A DNA stretch of 38,743 nt from CAYWNA01 sp964459305 (GCA_964459305.1 CAYWNA010000109.1:1-38743), one strand, 5' to 3'; counted from the stretch's first letter, positions 7,918 to 17,232 are shown. A program made the numbers and translations. The notes: generated from the letters alone by a model not told the origin.

Positions 7918-9921
7918 CTACTGAGGCAAGCACCCTCTTGCCAGCACCGGCAGACCGTCCCACACGCGGAACACGTTCTTACCCTGTTTCAAGTTCTGGA
8001 AGGGTCCCGGCACGGCATGGCCGTCCTTCGGGACGGGATTGCCCCAGAAGTCGTTGTTGACCCACTTGTGATCTGTCGAACCAATGGTATCGGGTCCAAA
8101 CGGAATTACCACCGTCAGCTCGTACGACTCTGGGGCGTACGACACCGACATCCCCTCTTGAAGGACACTGTGCCGATCGTTCGCAAGTCCGTGCTTCTGC
8201 CAAAAGACTCGCCATTCATCCAAAGTCAGCCGGGCTTTCTTCCCGCCGTCGATTGCCTGACGTCCGGGCGAACGACTGCCCAGGTCGTGATGAACCAGGT
8301 CCAGAAACTCGGCAGCACTCCACGGCGACGGTTTGTCGCAAGCGCTGTTGATCAGGAACACACGCTGGCCGGCCGAAGCATCGTAGACATTATGGTCTAA
8401 TCGCTGAGGTCCGCCGCGATGGGACGGATAGTCGATGTCGAGCATCACCCGATGGTTGATCAGCAGGTTGTTGTAGAGCGAGTGGTGATAGGTCCGCGTT
8501 CGCGTCGTCACTTGATAGATGTATGCCCCTTGCCCATGACGACTGTCGGCGGGGCTGTTCGCAAATAGATTGTGCATCACCGTCGAGCCCGATGCGTCGT
8601 GAACATAGAACTGAATCACTTTGTTCCCGACGACCACGTTATGGTCGACCAGTGCGGTATCCCAATCGTAGTCGCTCATTTCGAGGAATATGCCCTTGAC
8701 GCCGTTGTTGACGATCACATTCCGGGTGACACGAGTACCGGGAAAGCGGTTATCCAGCCAGACGCCGTCGTTCAGAGGATTGTCGGCGATGTAATTTCGT
8801 TCGATCAGCCCGTCCCGCATGTCGTGGCATTTGATGCCCGCATGCTCGTAACGCTTGTTGCCGGTGAAGCCGAGTGTGTTGTTTCGCAGGATCACGTTGT
8901 GGCGGATCGTAAGCCGTGTGCTACCCAAGCCGATCAGCCCTGCGGCGCCGTTGTCGACCAGGTAATTCGCCTCGATTAGGTTGTCGCTGCCGGACTCGGC
9001 GCGGCTCGTTTCGGCGGCCGGAGCCGGCTCGTTGCTGCCACCCCCGGCGCCTGCATCGATGGCCACCGTGTTGGCATAGCGGATCATGTTGTTCCGAACC
9101 GTCCAGTGATGACCACCGCGAAGCCCCAACGCGCCCGCCTGAGCCCAGATCGGCGTGTTCCAGAAATTGGTTGGGTAGTTGTTCCCGCAATGTTCGAGAA
9201 CGAACCCTTCGGCGACGATATGCCCCAGGCCGCGCACGTGCGGCGCAAAGATGCGTCGCCGCGTCGTGATTTCGACCGTCTGTTCCGACGCAGTCTGATC
9301 GCCGAAGCGGATGTAGATCCGGCCCGACTCCGCATCGAAGGTCCATGTGTCCGGTTGCTGCTCGACTTCCCTCAAGAACGGAACCTGGGCGAACATTTCA
9401 CCGCCAACAAACACTTGGCCGCAGTTGTAGACAAGGTTCGGATCGCCGTAGCCAAACCTTTCCCGTTCCGGTTTTCCGTTCCGCCCGTGAGGCGTTGAGG
9501 CCATTTCGACGCGGAAGGGGTTTGCGCTATCGAGATAGACGTCGTCGACGAACATCGTTTCGTCGAGCACACCGAAGTAGACCGAATCGTTGTGCCTTTG
9601 CCACTCGGGCTGCCAGACGTCGGAACCCTTGATGATCACACGACCCAGTTGTTCGCCTCGATAGGTGATTGGCTTGCCCGGTTGGCCGCCCCGCGGTGGC
9701 GTCACCCGCTCGCGGTAGACGCCGGCCCGGACTAAGACCGTATCGCCCGGTTGGGCACACTCCGCCGCCCGCCCAATCGTTCGGAACGGCGCCGGCTCAT
9801 CCCCCTTGGCCTCGTCGTCTCCCGCCGGCGAAACCACAAAAGTGGCGGCGTCCGACTCGGGTATAGACATAGCAACAAGAAGAGCCGGGAGTGCGGCAAA
9901 CGGAAACAATACGCGTGTCAT
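7918..9921 (-). CDS. Exported right-handed parallel beta-helix protein
   Basis: A 667-residue protein with a Sec signal peptide (MTRVLFPFAALPALLVAMS, cleavage near SDA|A). The first segment is typical of pectate-lyase-superfamily proteins (FVVSPAGDDEAKGDEPAPFRTIGRAAECAQPGDTVLVRAGVYRE, quoted in parts: AGDDEAKGDEPAPFRTIGRA then GDTVLVRAGVYRE). From about residue 240 to 500 there are repeated beta-helix coils of the form NxxxxNxI (IRHNVILRNN; IERNYIADNPLNDGVWLDN; VTRNVIVNNGVKGIFLE; VDHNVVVGN). Such proteins bind or cleave polysaccharides; no lyase active site can be assigned by eye. TTGGAG lies 5 bases before the ATG. It is 88 bp downstream of the CBM9/NHL gene and probably in the same operon. 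Confidence 0.87.
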   Translation of the reverse strand: MTRVLFPFAALPALLVAMSIPESDAATFVVSPAGDDEAKGDEPAPFRTIGRAAECAQPGDTVLVRAGVYRERVTPPRGGQPGKPITYRGEQLGRVIIKGSDVWQPEWQRHNDSVYFGVLDETMFVDDVYLDSANPFRVEMASTPHGRNGKPERERFGYGDPNLVYNCGQVFVGGEMFAQVPFLREVEQQPDTWTFDAESGRIYIRFGDQTASEQTVEITTRRRIFAPHVRGLGHIVAEGFVLEHCGNNYPTNFWNTPIWAQAGALGLRGGHHWTVRNNMIRYANTVAIDAGAGGGSNEPAPAAETSRAESGSDNLIEANYLVDNGAAGLIGLGSTRLTIRHNVILRNNTLGFTGNKRYEHAGIKCHDMRDGLIERNYIADNPLNDGVWLDNRFPGTRVTRNVIVNNGVKGIFLEMSDYDWDTALVDHNVVVGNKVIQFYVHDASGSTVMHNLFANSPADSRHGQGAYIYQVTTRTRTYHHSLYNNLLINHRVMLDIDYPSHRGGPQRLDHNVYDASAGQRVFLINSACDKPSPWSAAEFLDLVHHDLGSRSPGRQAIDGGKKARLTLDEWRVFWQKHGLANDRHSVLQEGMSVSYAPESYELTVVIPFGPDTIGSTDHKWVNNDFWGNPVPKDGHAVPGPFQNLKQGKNVFRVWDGLPVLARGCLPQ

Positions 9922-10009
9922 TATTGCTCCAACGATTTTCTTAACCTGGAAGTGGTCACCTCGATCTGGACTCTAAGATCAGCATCGAGTTGCAGCGGCA
10001 GTCCTTCGA

Positions 10010-13000
10010 TCAATTCGTCGCTTGCACGCGGATAATACGGCACTTGACAATGCGTCGATTCAACACGTCGACGACAAAGAGCCGGTCCTTCCAGACGGAG
10101 AGTGCGGATATGGTTCCGAAAGGAAGCTCGGGGTGCGGATACTTGCTTCTTTTGCCCTGGCAATCCATATTGCCGTAGCTTCCGAATTCCCCCACCAGCT
10201 TTCCCGTCGCGCAGTCAATCACTTGAACGCTATACTTTCCAGCGGCGTAAAGACAGCCTTTTTCGTCCAGCGTCTGGTGAAACCTCGGCGCCACACAATG
10301 GCAAGGCGGAGAAATCACTCCGGAAACGCCTAGGTAGCCCTCCCATCGCCGAGACCAGAGCGGTTCGCCTCCGGAAGGCGAGAACTTTGACAGAGCCAGA
10401 TACTCGTCCCACGGCCTGTTGGCGGGACGGTGAACGATGTACAAGTTGCCTACGTCGTCGACCTGGATGCCACGCACGCAATCCAGAGTGAGCAGGCCTC
10501 GCTTTTGGAGGTTTCCATCGGCGTCGTATACGTTGATCTGGCGATGCAAGGCGACGTACGCACTCACGGGCCGCGATTTTGGATCGACGTCCACTTTGGC
10601 GACATAGTAAATATTGCCGTGCCGGTCGACGTCCATGCCGTGATAGACGTCGTGCCAGAAGTTTACCTGCATGGCACGATCGACGAACAGGGCGCCCGTC
10701 GCGGTGGCCTCGAAAGGAATCGGTTTCCCCGCGCGGTCGAATCGGAGCAGCTCCACGCCGTCCTTCCCCAGTTTCCATCGGTAGACCCTGCCGTCTTTTC
10801 CGAAGATGGAATCGATCGAGAGCGGCTCGTGCGGATGACGGAAGTGGCGGTCGTAGTTCAGCGTGAACCAAGGCGACGTCATCTTCAAACCTCGGGCGTT
10901 GAAGAAAAAGGGCGGCCACTTCTTGAGCACGTTCCCCTGCTGGTCGATCCGGTAGACCGTACCGTACTGCTTGAGGCGGTGGTTTGAGTCGTCTTCGATG
11001 TAGAGGTGGCCGGTTTGCGGGTCGATATTGAGTATCGGTTGGCTGCCGGGTTGCATGGGCCAGGAAAGCGCCTCGCCACGGTCCACCCATTCCGCCTTCA
11101 CCGCCAGATTGTCACCCGCCAATTGCATCAGGCTCCCCGGGCCGCTGCCATTGGCCACCCACACCAGCGGCGGCGATACTCCGGCGTCCACGGCGACTTG
11201 CAGTACATCCTGATGCAAGGGCCGGGAAACCGCGATCAACTCGGGCTCTTTCCAGCTCTTGAGCTTAATCAGCTTCCTGGGGGCCTCCGGAGGTTTCGTT
11301 GCCGCGGCGACCACAGCATTTCGCACCAATGGCAACGTGCGTTCGACGCGCTTGTCCTTGGGTCTTGGCTCCGGCGCCACCAGCACATAGAGATTCTTTT
11401 CGCGATCAATCGCCAACGCGGTCGGACCATTCAGTGGTTCTTCTTTGCCTTCGTGTTGATAGTGTGTGATGGATGCCGTCAGATGGCCGTCTTCTCCGAG
11501 TACCTGCAGGCGGTTGTTCCCGGCATCCGCCACGATCAGATGGTTACCGTCCAGCACCAGCCCGCTCGGCTCGGAGAAACCGCCGAAAGAACCGCGTCTT
11601 TCGTACTTGACCCCCGGCTGCATTTGACACTTCCAAACATAAGCTCCTCGTCCTTCTCTCCCGTTTTCTTCCCAGTGATAGTTGACGTCCCGTTCGCTCA
11701 CTTCGAAATGGTAGGCGTACCGTTTTGTCGGGAGGGAACTCTGTCCCGCCGAGACGTAAAGCAGACCGTTGGGGTCAAAACAGAAGTAGGGATAGTGAAG
11801 TGCGTGAAAGGGCATGTAGTTCTTCAGGTCGAAAACATGCCAGCGGTCCTGTGTCCAGGCGGTGCTTTCGAACGGTTCATTTCGACTCGGATGGTAAGCC
11901 GAGGTCCATCCTTCCACGGGCAACCCTCCGTCAGGCCTCATTCTCCACAGCGTCCCTCGGTAGATGTTGGACATGACCAAGTCGCCGTTGGGCGCCAGCG
12001 TCATCTTCTGAGGAAGGTTCCACCAGTTTCCGTACATCGAGAACTCGCCCCATGTCTCGAACAGTTTCGGGACGACTAAGTCCGTCTCCCCTTCCCGCGC
12101 CATCATCCTGCATAGGTCCCGCACGCTTGAGGCGGGCAAGTTTGGGTTGAGTGGCATGATCGTCCGCAAGTATTCGCCCTGCCGGTTGAAGACCCGCACC
12201 TCGGGTAACCCTCTTGTTGGTCTGGTATCGCCGAGCACGTAAAGCTCGCCCTTCTGCTCATCCACGGCGAGGTCCCAGATGATGCCCCGCGCATGAGGAT
12301 CGCCCGCCAGCAGGAAGCCATCCAGTTCCAGCCGTACCTCGCCCGTCGCGCCGGGGTGAGCGGAACTGGGTCCAAGCGATATCGTCCGCCCTTCTTCTTC
12401 GGTCAGAAACGATCTACCCGCCTTGTTGGGCGGGCGATACCATCGATTGAGCCCGCGTGTTCCATAGTCGGGCCCCGGCAGACCTTCCCGCACCGGGATG
12501 CCCGTCAGTATTCCCCACTCGCCGGGATCCGTTGACGCGCCCTGCCAGCAATGCGTCTCCTGTCCGGGCATGCCGGACCGCCTTATGTTGAATCCGATCT
12601 GCGAAGCGAGCGTCTTGTTCTTGTTGAAGATGTTCAGCGGAAGAGCAAACTCAGCAGTCCATCCGTCCGTGCCCTTTGCCGTCGCGAACTCCAGTTGCGG
12701 TTGCCACGTCCGGTCGCACCAGGGGGGAGTATGTTCGTTATATGAAGACGTGACCTGGCCACTATCCTCCGCGGTGATCTGGATCAGGTAGTAGGAATTT
12801 CCATCGCCGTTCGAGTCGATCGAGAGCTCGATGCGTTCCATTGGCTTCGAGGGTCCGCTGGGCTTGACCTTTCCGCCTTCCGCATCCTTAGCTGCACAGC
12901 TCACACCGACATAAAGATGGTCGGCGTCGCGCCGGATGAACGCCTCGGTGGTTGACTTCGACGGCTTTCCCCGCGTGACCTCAAGCGAACCTGTTCTTGC

Positions 13001-13219
13001 CGCATCCCTCCAGCACGGCTCGTCGAGCTTCCCGTCCATCACCGGCCTGGTATCCGTCAACGGCACGCGCAACATCGGTCTCTTGTCGGGCCTGCTTTCC
13101 GCTGCCGGCACCCGGTCAAGGCACAGCAATGAACTAAGAACGGCAACTGCGATAGGGACGTTTCGTAACCCTTCTGTTGCTCGCCTCACCAATTGATGGC
13201 TGCTTGTGATAATGAGCAT
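10010..13219 (-). CDS. Exported CBM9-like domain plus NHL/beta-propeller protein
   Basis: A 1069-residue protein. The start is placed at ATG 13219 because GGGGGAAAAG precedes it and it gives a cleaner signal peptide (basic region, VPIAVAVLSSLLC, then PAAES); an in-frame ATG at 13258 would add 13 residues. Residues about 55-240 resemble carbohydrate-binding domain 9 of xylanases (DTRPVMDGKLDEPCWRDAA; IELSIDSNGDG; IGFNIRRSGM). The remainder is a long propeller with NHL-type blades (GLVLDGNHLIVADAGNNRLQ; GPTALAIDREKNLYVL; GMDVDRHGNIYYVAKVD; GIQVDDVGNLYIVHRP). A role in glycan binding or surface recognition is inferred. It is first of three minus-strand exported genes. Confidence 0.83.
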   Translation of the reverse strand: MLIITSSHQLVRRATEGLRNVPIAVAVLSSLLCLDRVPAAESRPDKRPMLRVPLTDTRPVMDGKLDEPCWRDAARTGSLEVTRGKPSKSTTEAFIRRDADHLYVGVSCAAKDAEGGKVKPSGPSKPMERIELSIDSNGDGNSYYLIQITAEDSGQVTSSYNEHTPPWCDRTWQPQLEFATAKGTDGWTAEFALPLNIFNKNKTLASQIGFNIRRSGMPGQETHCWQGASTDPGEWGILTGIPVREGLPGPDYGTRGLNRWYRPPNKAGRSFLTEEEGRTISLGPSSAHPGATGEVRLELDGFLLAGDPHARGIIWDLAVDEQKGELYVLGDTRPTRGLPEVRVFNRQGEYLRTIMPLNPNLPASSVRDLCRMMAREGETDLVVPKLFETWGEFSMYGNWWNLPQKMTLAPNGDLVMSNIYRGTLWRMRPDGGLPVEGWTSAYHPSRNEPFESTAWTQDRWHVFDLKNYMPFHALHYPYFCFDPNGLLYVSAGQSSLPTKRYAYHFEVSERDVNYHWEENGREGRGAYVWKCQMQPGVKYERRGSFGGFSEPSGLVLDGNHLIVADAGNNRLQVLGEDGHLTASITHYQHEGKEEPLNGPTALAIDREKNLYVLVAPEPRPKDKRVERTLPLVRNAVVAAATKPPEAPRKLIKLKSWKEPELIAVSRPLHQDVLQVAVDAGVSPPLVWVANGSGPGSLMQLAGDNLAVKAEWVDRGEALSWPMQPGSQPILNIDPQTGHLYIEDDSNHRLKQYGTVYRIDQQGNVLKKWPPFFFNARGLKMTSPWFTLNYDRHFRHPHEPLSIDSIFGKDGRVYRWKLGKDGVELLRFDRAGKPIPFEATATGALFVDRAMQVNFWHDVYHGMDVDRHGNIYYVAKVDVDPKSRPVSAYVALHRQINVYDADGNLQKRGLLTLDCVRGIQVDDVGNLYIVHRPANRPWDEYLALSKFSPSGGEPLWSRRWEGYLGVSGVISPPCHCVAPRFHQTLDEKGCLYAAGKYSVQVIDCATGKLVGEFGSYGNMDCQGKRSKYPHPELPFGTISALSVWKDRLFVVDVLNRRIVKCRIIRVQATN

Positions 13220-13570
13220 CTTTTCCCCCAATGATGAGTGCTGAGATGTCGCACCCATCTCCAGCCCTCGATTCCGGTTGGATTCCCTGCAGCAACGCAG
13301 AGTGCGGCAGCGCCAAGGGAACCTACTCCTTCCCGGTCACGGATTCAAGGATACCAGCCGCCGCTGGCTGCAACCACCTGCAGCCTTGTCGCGCGCGTGG
13401 CGTGGCATCCCATTGCATCGCTCAACTGGAGCTGATATCGTGACCGCCGAACGGATGCTTCCATCGCAAGCCTCAGGATCTGGCCCACCTCGGCGTGCCA
13501 CGCGTGGCCGGTTGACGCGTGCGACTGACTGAGAATGCAATCCTGCGCTCAAATCCCACTCCTTTGACTA
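13220..13570. other. Divergent intergenic region
   Basis: About 350 bp between the CBM9/NHL gene (minus) and the methyltransferase gene (plus). It must hold promoters for both, but I see no convincing box pair. On the minus strand GACCGGGAAGGAG at about 13330-13342 loosely resembles the GACCGGGAGCCGTATA motif found near 7765 and 17311. No gene or repeat is recognised. Confidence 0.5.
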
Positions 13571-14527
13571 TTGGGTCGCATCGTGGAAAACTATTTGAAG
13601 CCATACGGTGACATCGAATTACAGCGGCGGATGGTGAGCGATCGTCCCCGCACGAACGCCTTCGCCGCCGCGATCCGCGAAGTCGTCCGACCAGGCGATG
13701 TCGTACTGGACGTGGGAACCGGCACCGGCATCCTGGCTATGTTCGCCGCCAAAGCCGGAGCACGGAAGGTCTACGCCGTTGATGCGACTGAAATCGCGGA
13801 GGTCGCGATCGACCTGGTCAAAGCCAACAGCCTGTCGGACCAAATTCAAGTTTTTCATGGTCGGGCGGGCGAATTGCAGTTGGATCAAAAGGTCGACCTG
13901 ATCATTAGCGAGTGGCTCGGTGACGCCGCCTTCGTCGAGGGCATGCTGCACGCGGTGCTGGATGCTCGCGATCACAATCTAACGCCGACCGGCCGCATGC
14001 TGCCATCAAAGGTTCGCGTGTTCATCGCGCCGTTGGACGAACCGATTCTCTACAACACCGAAGGCCCCGGGTTCTGGCGCGAGCGGATCCACGATCTTGA
14101 TCTCAGCAGCCTGCAAGAAGTGGAGTTGTCACAAGGACGCACGATGCAGACCCGAGTCGAACCGGCAGCAGTCCTGGCGCCTGGTCAGGCATTACTCGAA
14201 CTCGATCTCCTCACCGCTTCAGTTGAAGATGTCTGGTCCGAAAATCAAATCGAGTTTATTCCCGTCCGTGACGGTGTGCTAAACGGCTTCTGCGTATGGT
14301 TCGAAGCGGAACTCTCCCGGAGTGTCACACTGGACACTGGACCATTCAGTCCGGAAACCCACTGGGCTCAGACTTACATGTCATTTCCACCGCGACCGGT
14401 GCGAGCCGGCGAGCGCGTGAAGGTGAGCGTCGAATTCTCCTACGACCCGGATTCGGCTGACGTCCGCCGCCACGTGGACCTCCATTTGGGCGTTGGTGAT
14501 CGCGAGCTGAGTTACGAGATTGACTAG
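13571..14527 (+). CDS. PRMT-like class I methyltransferase
   Basis: A 318-residue SAM-dependent methyltransferase resembling eukaryotic protein arginine methyltransferases. Seen in the sequence: an N-terminal motif ENYLKPYGDI...MVSDRPRTNAF like the PRMT YF...ML.D..RT..Y helix; motif I VLDVGTGTGILAMFAAKAGA (D47 to G58 region); acidic D71 after strand 2; the double-E loop SEWLGDAAFVEGML with E114 and E123 spaced exactly as in PRMT1; and the THW loop T263-H264-W265. The length matches a PRMT catalytic core plus beta-barrel. The start is TTG at 13571 or GTG at 13583; neither has a clear ribosome binding site. It converges on the NYN gene with 19 bp between stops. The substrate is unknown; a ribosomal-protein methyltransferase is less likely given both PRMT loops. 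Confidence 0.85.
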   Translation: MGRIVENYLKPYGDIELQRRMVSDRPRTNAFAAAIREVVRPGDVVLDVGTGTGILAMFAAKAGARKVYAVDATEIAEVAIDLVKANSLSDQIQVFHGRAGELQLDQKVDLIISEWLGDAAFVEGMLHAVLDARDHNLTPTGRMLPSKVRVFIAPLDEPILYNTEGPGFWRERIHDLDLSSLQEVELSQGRTMQTRVEPAAVLAPGQALLELDLLTASVEDVWSENQIEFIPVRDGVLNGFCVWFEAELSRSVTLDTGPFSPETHWAQTYMSFPPRPVRAGERVKVSVEFSYDPDSADVRRHVDLHLGVGDRELSYEID

Positions 14528-14546
14528 GCTGCAAGAGAAGTCTGGG

Positions 14547-15026
14547 CTAGCGCGACAGCAAGAGGTGCCCTTCGATCGGAACGAATCGGGTTGCGGCCTG
14601 AATTAGGGTTGCCGCCGTGAGCTTCCTCGCACCGTACACCTCGACCTCTACGCCGTGGGCGTCCCGGAGTTTCCTGACGAGGAGGTCGAAGTCGCCATCG
14701 CCGGACGCCAGCACGGCCACGTCGATCTCCTTTGCGAACTCGATCATGTCAAGTGTGATGCCCACGTCCCAGTCACCCTTCGCGGAGCCATCGCTTCTCT
14801 GAATGAAGGGCTTGAGCTTCACCTCGAAGCCGATGGACTCGAGGATCTGCTGGAACCGGATCTGCTTCCGGTCCCTGCGATCGATCGCGTAGGCGAAGGC
14901 CCCGGCAACTTCTCTTCCCACGGTGACTTGATCCCAGAACGCCTTGTAGTCGAAATGGCATCCGTGGCTCTGCTTCACCGTGTAGTAGACGTTCTGCACG
15001 TCCACGAAGATCGCGACTCTATCCAT
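14547..15026 (-). CDS. NYN-domain (LabA/DUF88-like) protein
   Basis: A 159-residue single-domain protein of the NYN/PIN-like nuclease superfamily. The conserved acidic positions are visible: AIFVDVQNVYY (D9 and N12), KGDWDVGITLDM (about residues 82-93) and LASGDGDFDLLV (about 106-117), ending in VEVYGARKLTAATLIQAATRF. These acidic clusters bind metal for RNA cleavage in characterised NYN/PIN enzymes. No partner domain is fused. It is convergent with the PRMT-like gene. The start ATG at 15026 has only a weak purine-rich stretch upstream. Confidence 0.88.
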   Translation of the reverse strand: MDRVAIFVDVQNVYYTVKQSHGCHFDYKAFWDQVTVGREVAGAFAYAIDRRDRKQIRFQQILESIGFEVKLKPFIQRSDGSAKGDWDVGITLDMIEFAKEIDVAVLASGDGDFDLLVRKLRDAHGVEVEVYGARKLTAATLIQAATRFVPIEGHLLLSR

Positions 15027-15102
15027 GGGGTGACCCGCCTATCGCCTCGCCAGCCAGCAGAATTGTCTCGTCGTGAGGGGAACGTGACTTCAGCATACCG
15101 TC

Positions 15103-16380
15103 CTACATTTCTTGGAGATCGGGTAGTTCGAATCCCTGCCGCCTTGGTCGATCCATCAGCGCGGTGGCTTCGTCGTCGCCAGGAAAGATCTCCTTGTCCG
15201 GATCCCAGTGGATCTTGCGTCCGGTTTCGCGACAGATGTTGATCAAGTGGCATAGGTTAACGGCGCGATGGCCGGCCTGCACATCGGCGACCGGCTGCTC
15301 GCGCGATTTGATGCACTCAAGCCAGTTGCGCATATGCGGGCCTGCGTCGCCGCCGCTTGTTTTCGGCGCATCCTTGATCAGCTCGGGCGGATTGCTGGCG
15401 ATTCGCCCGCGGTTGATTTCGATCTTGCCGTTTTCGCCGACGAACACGGCTCCCCACCACACGCCGAACTCGCGCTCGAATCGGATCACGGTCCCGTCGG
15501 CGTAACGCATCCGCACCTGGGCGTCTGACCCGTCACTGGTCGGCCAAATCTCGATCGGGCCTGTGTCGTCTTTGCCCAATGCGTTCTGAATCTGGTCGGC
15601 GGCATGGGCACCGTGCAGCGTCACGTCGCCGCCGGAGTAGTCTCGCCATTGGGCCCAGCCTTGGTATTTTTCCATCTTCAGGTGAAGCCAGTGGTTGTAG
15701 GGTCGCAGCGGCGCCGGGCCCGACCAGAGATCCCAGTCGAGCCCATCCGGGATCGATTCCTCCGGCAATCCGGCGTAGCGTTTCGGGGCTTTGTACTGGC
15801 GCGCCAGGACGGTATGCACTTTGCCGATGGCGCCGTTGCGGATCAGATCGGCGGCAAAGCGATTTGGCTCCATCAAACGCTGGTGTGTGCCCACCTGGCA
15901 GACACGGTTGTGTTTTCGTACCGTTTGTATCAGCGTTCGCCCCTCGGCCATGGTCAGCGTCAACGGCTTTTCGGCGTAGACGTCCAGGCCGGCTTGGCAT
16001 GCCAGGACGCAGGCCAAAACGCGGTTCTGGTCGGTCGTGGCCACGATCACCGCGTCCAGGTTCTCGGCGTCGATCATTTTGCGATAGTCCTGGTAGGTCG
16101 CCCACGCCGGGTTTTCGTTCTTGCGTAACGCGGCCTCCATCTGCTGCGTGTAGCAATCGCAAATCGCCACCACGCGTCCTTCGGCGGGCATGTGTCCGGC
16201 GAGGAATGCTCCTCGACCGCCACAGCCAATCACACCCACGGATACCCGGTCGCCCGCGCCCGGCCTTCCGTGTCTGGCGAGGACTCGTGACGGGACCAGG
16301 CACGGTGCTGCCACACCGACCGCCGTCGCCACACCGTGCCCCATGAATCGCCGCCGTGAACATCTCTTGGTCGCACCCAT
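15103..16380 (-). CDS. Tat-exported Gfo/Idh/MocA oxidoreductase
   Basis: A 425-residue protein. The start at 16380 is chosen because AAGAGGAG lies 8 bases upstream and it gives a compact Tat signal (CSRRRFMGHGVATAVGVAAP); an in-frame ATG at 16428 would add 16 residues. The N-terminal NAD(P)-binding fold shows VSVGVIGCGGRGAFLAGHM, and the catalytic EKP motif is present (VYAEKPLTLTM). The C-terminal half is the Gfo/Idh/MocA dimer/substrate domain (GGDVTLHGAHAADQIQNALG) and it ends in the planctomycete-type region with a nearly invariant HLINICRETGRKIHWDP. Exported members of this family act on sugars or glycosides. The cofactor is usually tightly bound; the substrate here is unknown. Confidence 0.92.
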   Translation of the reverse strand: MGATKRCSRRRFMGHGVATAVGVAAPCLVPSRVLARHGRPGAGDRVSVGVIGCGGRGAFLAGHMPAEGRVVAICDCYTQQMEAALRKNENPAWATYQDYRKMIDAENLDAVIVATTDQNRVLACVLACQAGLDVYAEKPLTLTMAEGRTLIQTVRKHNRVCQVGTHQRLMEPNRFAADLIRNGAIGKVHTVLARQYKAPKRYAGLPEESIPDGLDWDLWSGPAPLRPYNHWLHLKMEKYQGWAQWRDYSGGDVTLHGAHAADQIQNALGKDDTGPIEIWPTSDGSDAQVRMRYADGTVIRFEREFGVWWGAVFVGENGKIEINRGRIASNPPELIKDAPKTSGGDAGPHMRNWLECIKSREQPVADVQAGHRAVNLCHLINICRETGRKIHWDPDKEIFPGDDEATALMDRPRRQGFELPDLQEM

Positions 16381-16551
16381 TCGGTCATCTCCTCTTGGAA
16401 TCGCTGCCACTCGCCGCGCAAACGGCATGCGGTCAAAGCCACTCCATATTCTCGACGATTACATGCGCGCCGAAAAGACGGTCTGCACATCACAAGCCAT
16501 GCCGGACGTCTTTCATTGAGGATCGGCGCCAAAATAGCTCCCAAATCCATA

Positions 16552-16618
16552 GTAGCTGAAATCGCCAGACTTTGGGCGCTTGGCATGGGAAAGACCAAAC
16601 TCTGGCGAGTTCGGCTAC
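16552..16618. repeat. Family B palindromic repeat, copy 1
   Basis: An imperfect 67-bp palindrome. The left arm starts GTAGCTGAAATCGCCAGACT and the right arm ends CTGGCGAGTTCGGCTAC; the 24-bp arms pair at 21 positions around an 18-20 base spacer containing CATGGGAAA. The same element recurs at 32668-32733. It abuts the truncated 3' end of the transposase remnant, whose last codons run into the right arm. Confidence 0.8.
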
Positions 16619-17158
16619 AGCGAACGGATACGGAAATTACCTCGGCAGCGATTCTGAATATGCTGCTCCTGGTCGGGGATGCCCATCTTGCGACGACGTT
16701 GTTGTTCGATCGACAGGTAACTCGCTTTCTTCCAAATCAGCGTTTTGCGGTGTGCGTCGAACCGTTCACGAAATTCGCCCCAAGGTGCCGAACAGATCGC
16801 GTAAGAACCACCTGCCTCTCGCAGTCGCAACAAGTGCCCCACCGAAAACGTGCCGCGATCGGAAATCATCGTCAGGTGGTTGGGCTTCAGATACTCGCGG
16901 ATCAAAGCCAATTGTTCGTCCACCGCTTTCCCTCGCCCACTCGGCGACATTGCTCAGTCCCATCGGACTGTAAAGTCGAGCTGCCATGAGCAAGCTCAAA
17001 GTGGTCCCGTAATCGAATTCGGCTTGCGGATCCGCGGGCAGGTGCTGGTTCATGATCGACATGACATTCATTCGTTCGAGCAACGGAAAGATCACCGCCA
17101 GCGTGCCGCTTCGGCACGCTTCCGATGTCGACTGTTTTCCGTACCATGTAAACGCCAT
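16615..17158 (-). pseudogene. IS1634-type transposase remnant, internally deleted
   Basis: Two minus-strand frames together give parts of one transposase. The first, from 17158, encodes an N-terminal DUF4277-like part (AVIFPLLERMNVMSIMNQHL, DYGTTLSLLMAARLYSPMGL, SNVAEWA). At about 16945 the homology jumps to another frame encoding LALIREYLKPNHLTMISDRG, TFSVGHLLRLREAGG and WKKASYLSIEQQRRR. In intact IS1634-family transposases roughly a hundred residues, including the first catalytic Asp region, lie between these parts, so there is a deletion plus a frame change; the 3' part is also missing. It cannot encode an active enzyme. Palindromes of two families flank it (16552-16618 and 17233-17300). 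No terminal inverted repeats of the element itself were found. Confidence 0.75.
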
Positions 17159-17232
17159 GTGCGTAACATGGCAAAGTCAACCCAAAAGCGCAATGCCTCG
17201 TTTGGCCATGTTGCGCTGCCGCGAAATATGGA

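Noticed and set aside
11006..12079. 357-residue plus-strand gene
   Set aside because: It is antisense to the CBM9/NHL gene, whose repeated propeller motifs show that the minus strand is the coding one.
13571..14527. Ribosomal protein L11 methyltransferase (PrmA)
   Set aside because: Motif I alone would fit, but the double-E loop and the THW loop are PRMT features that PrmA lacks.
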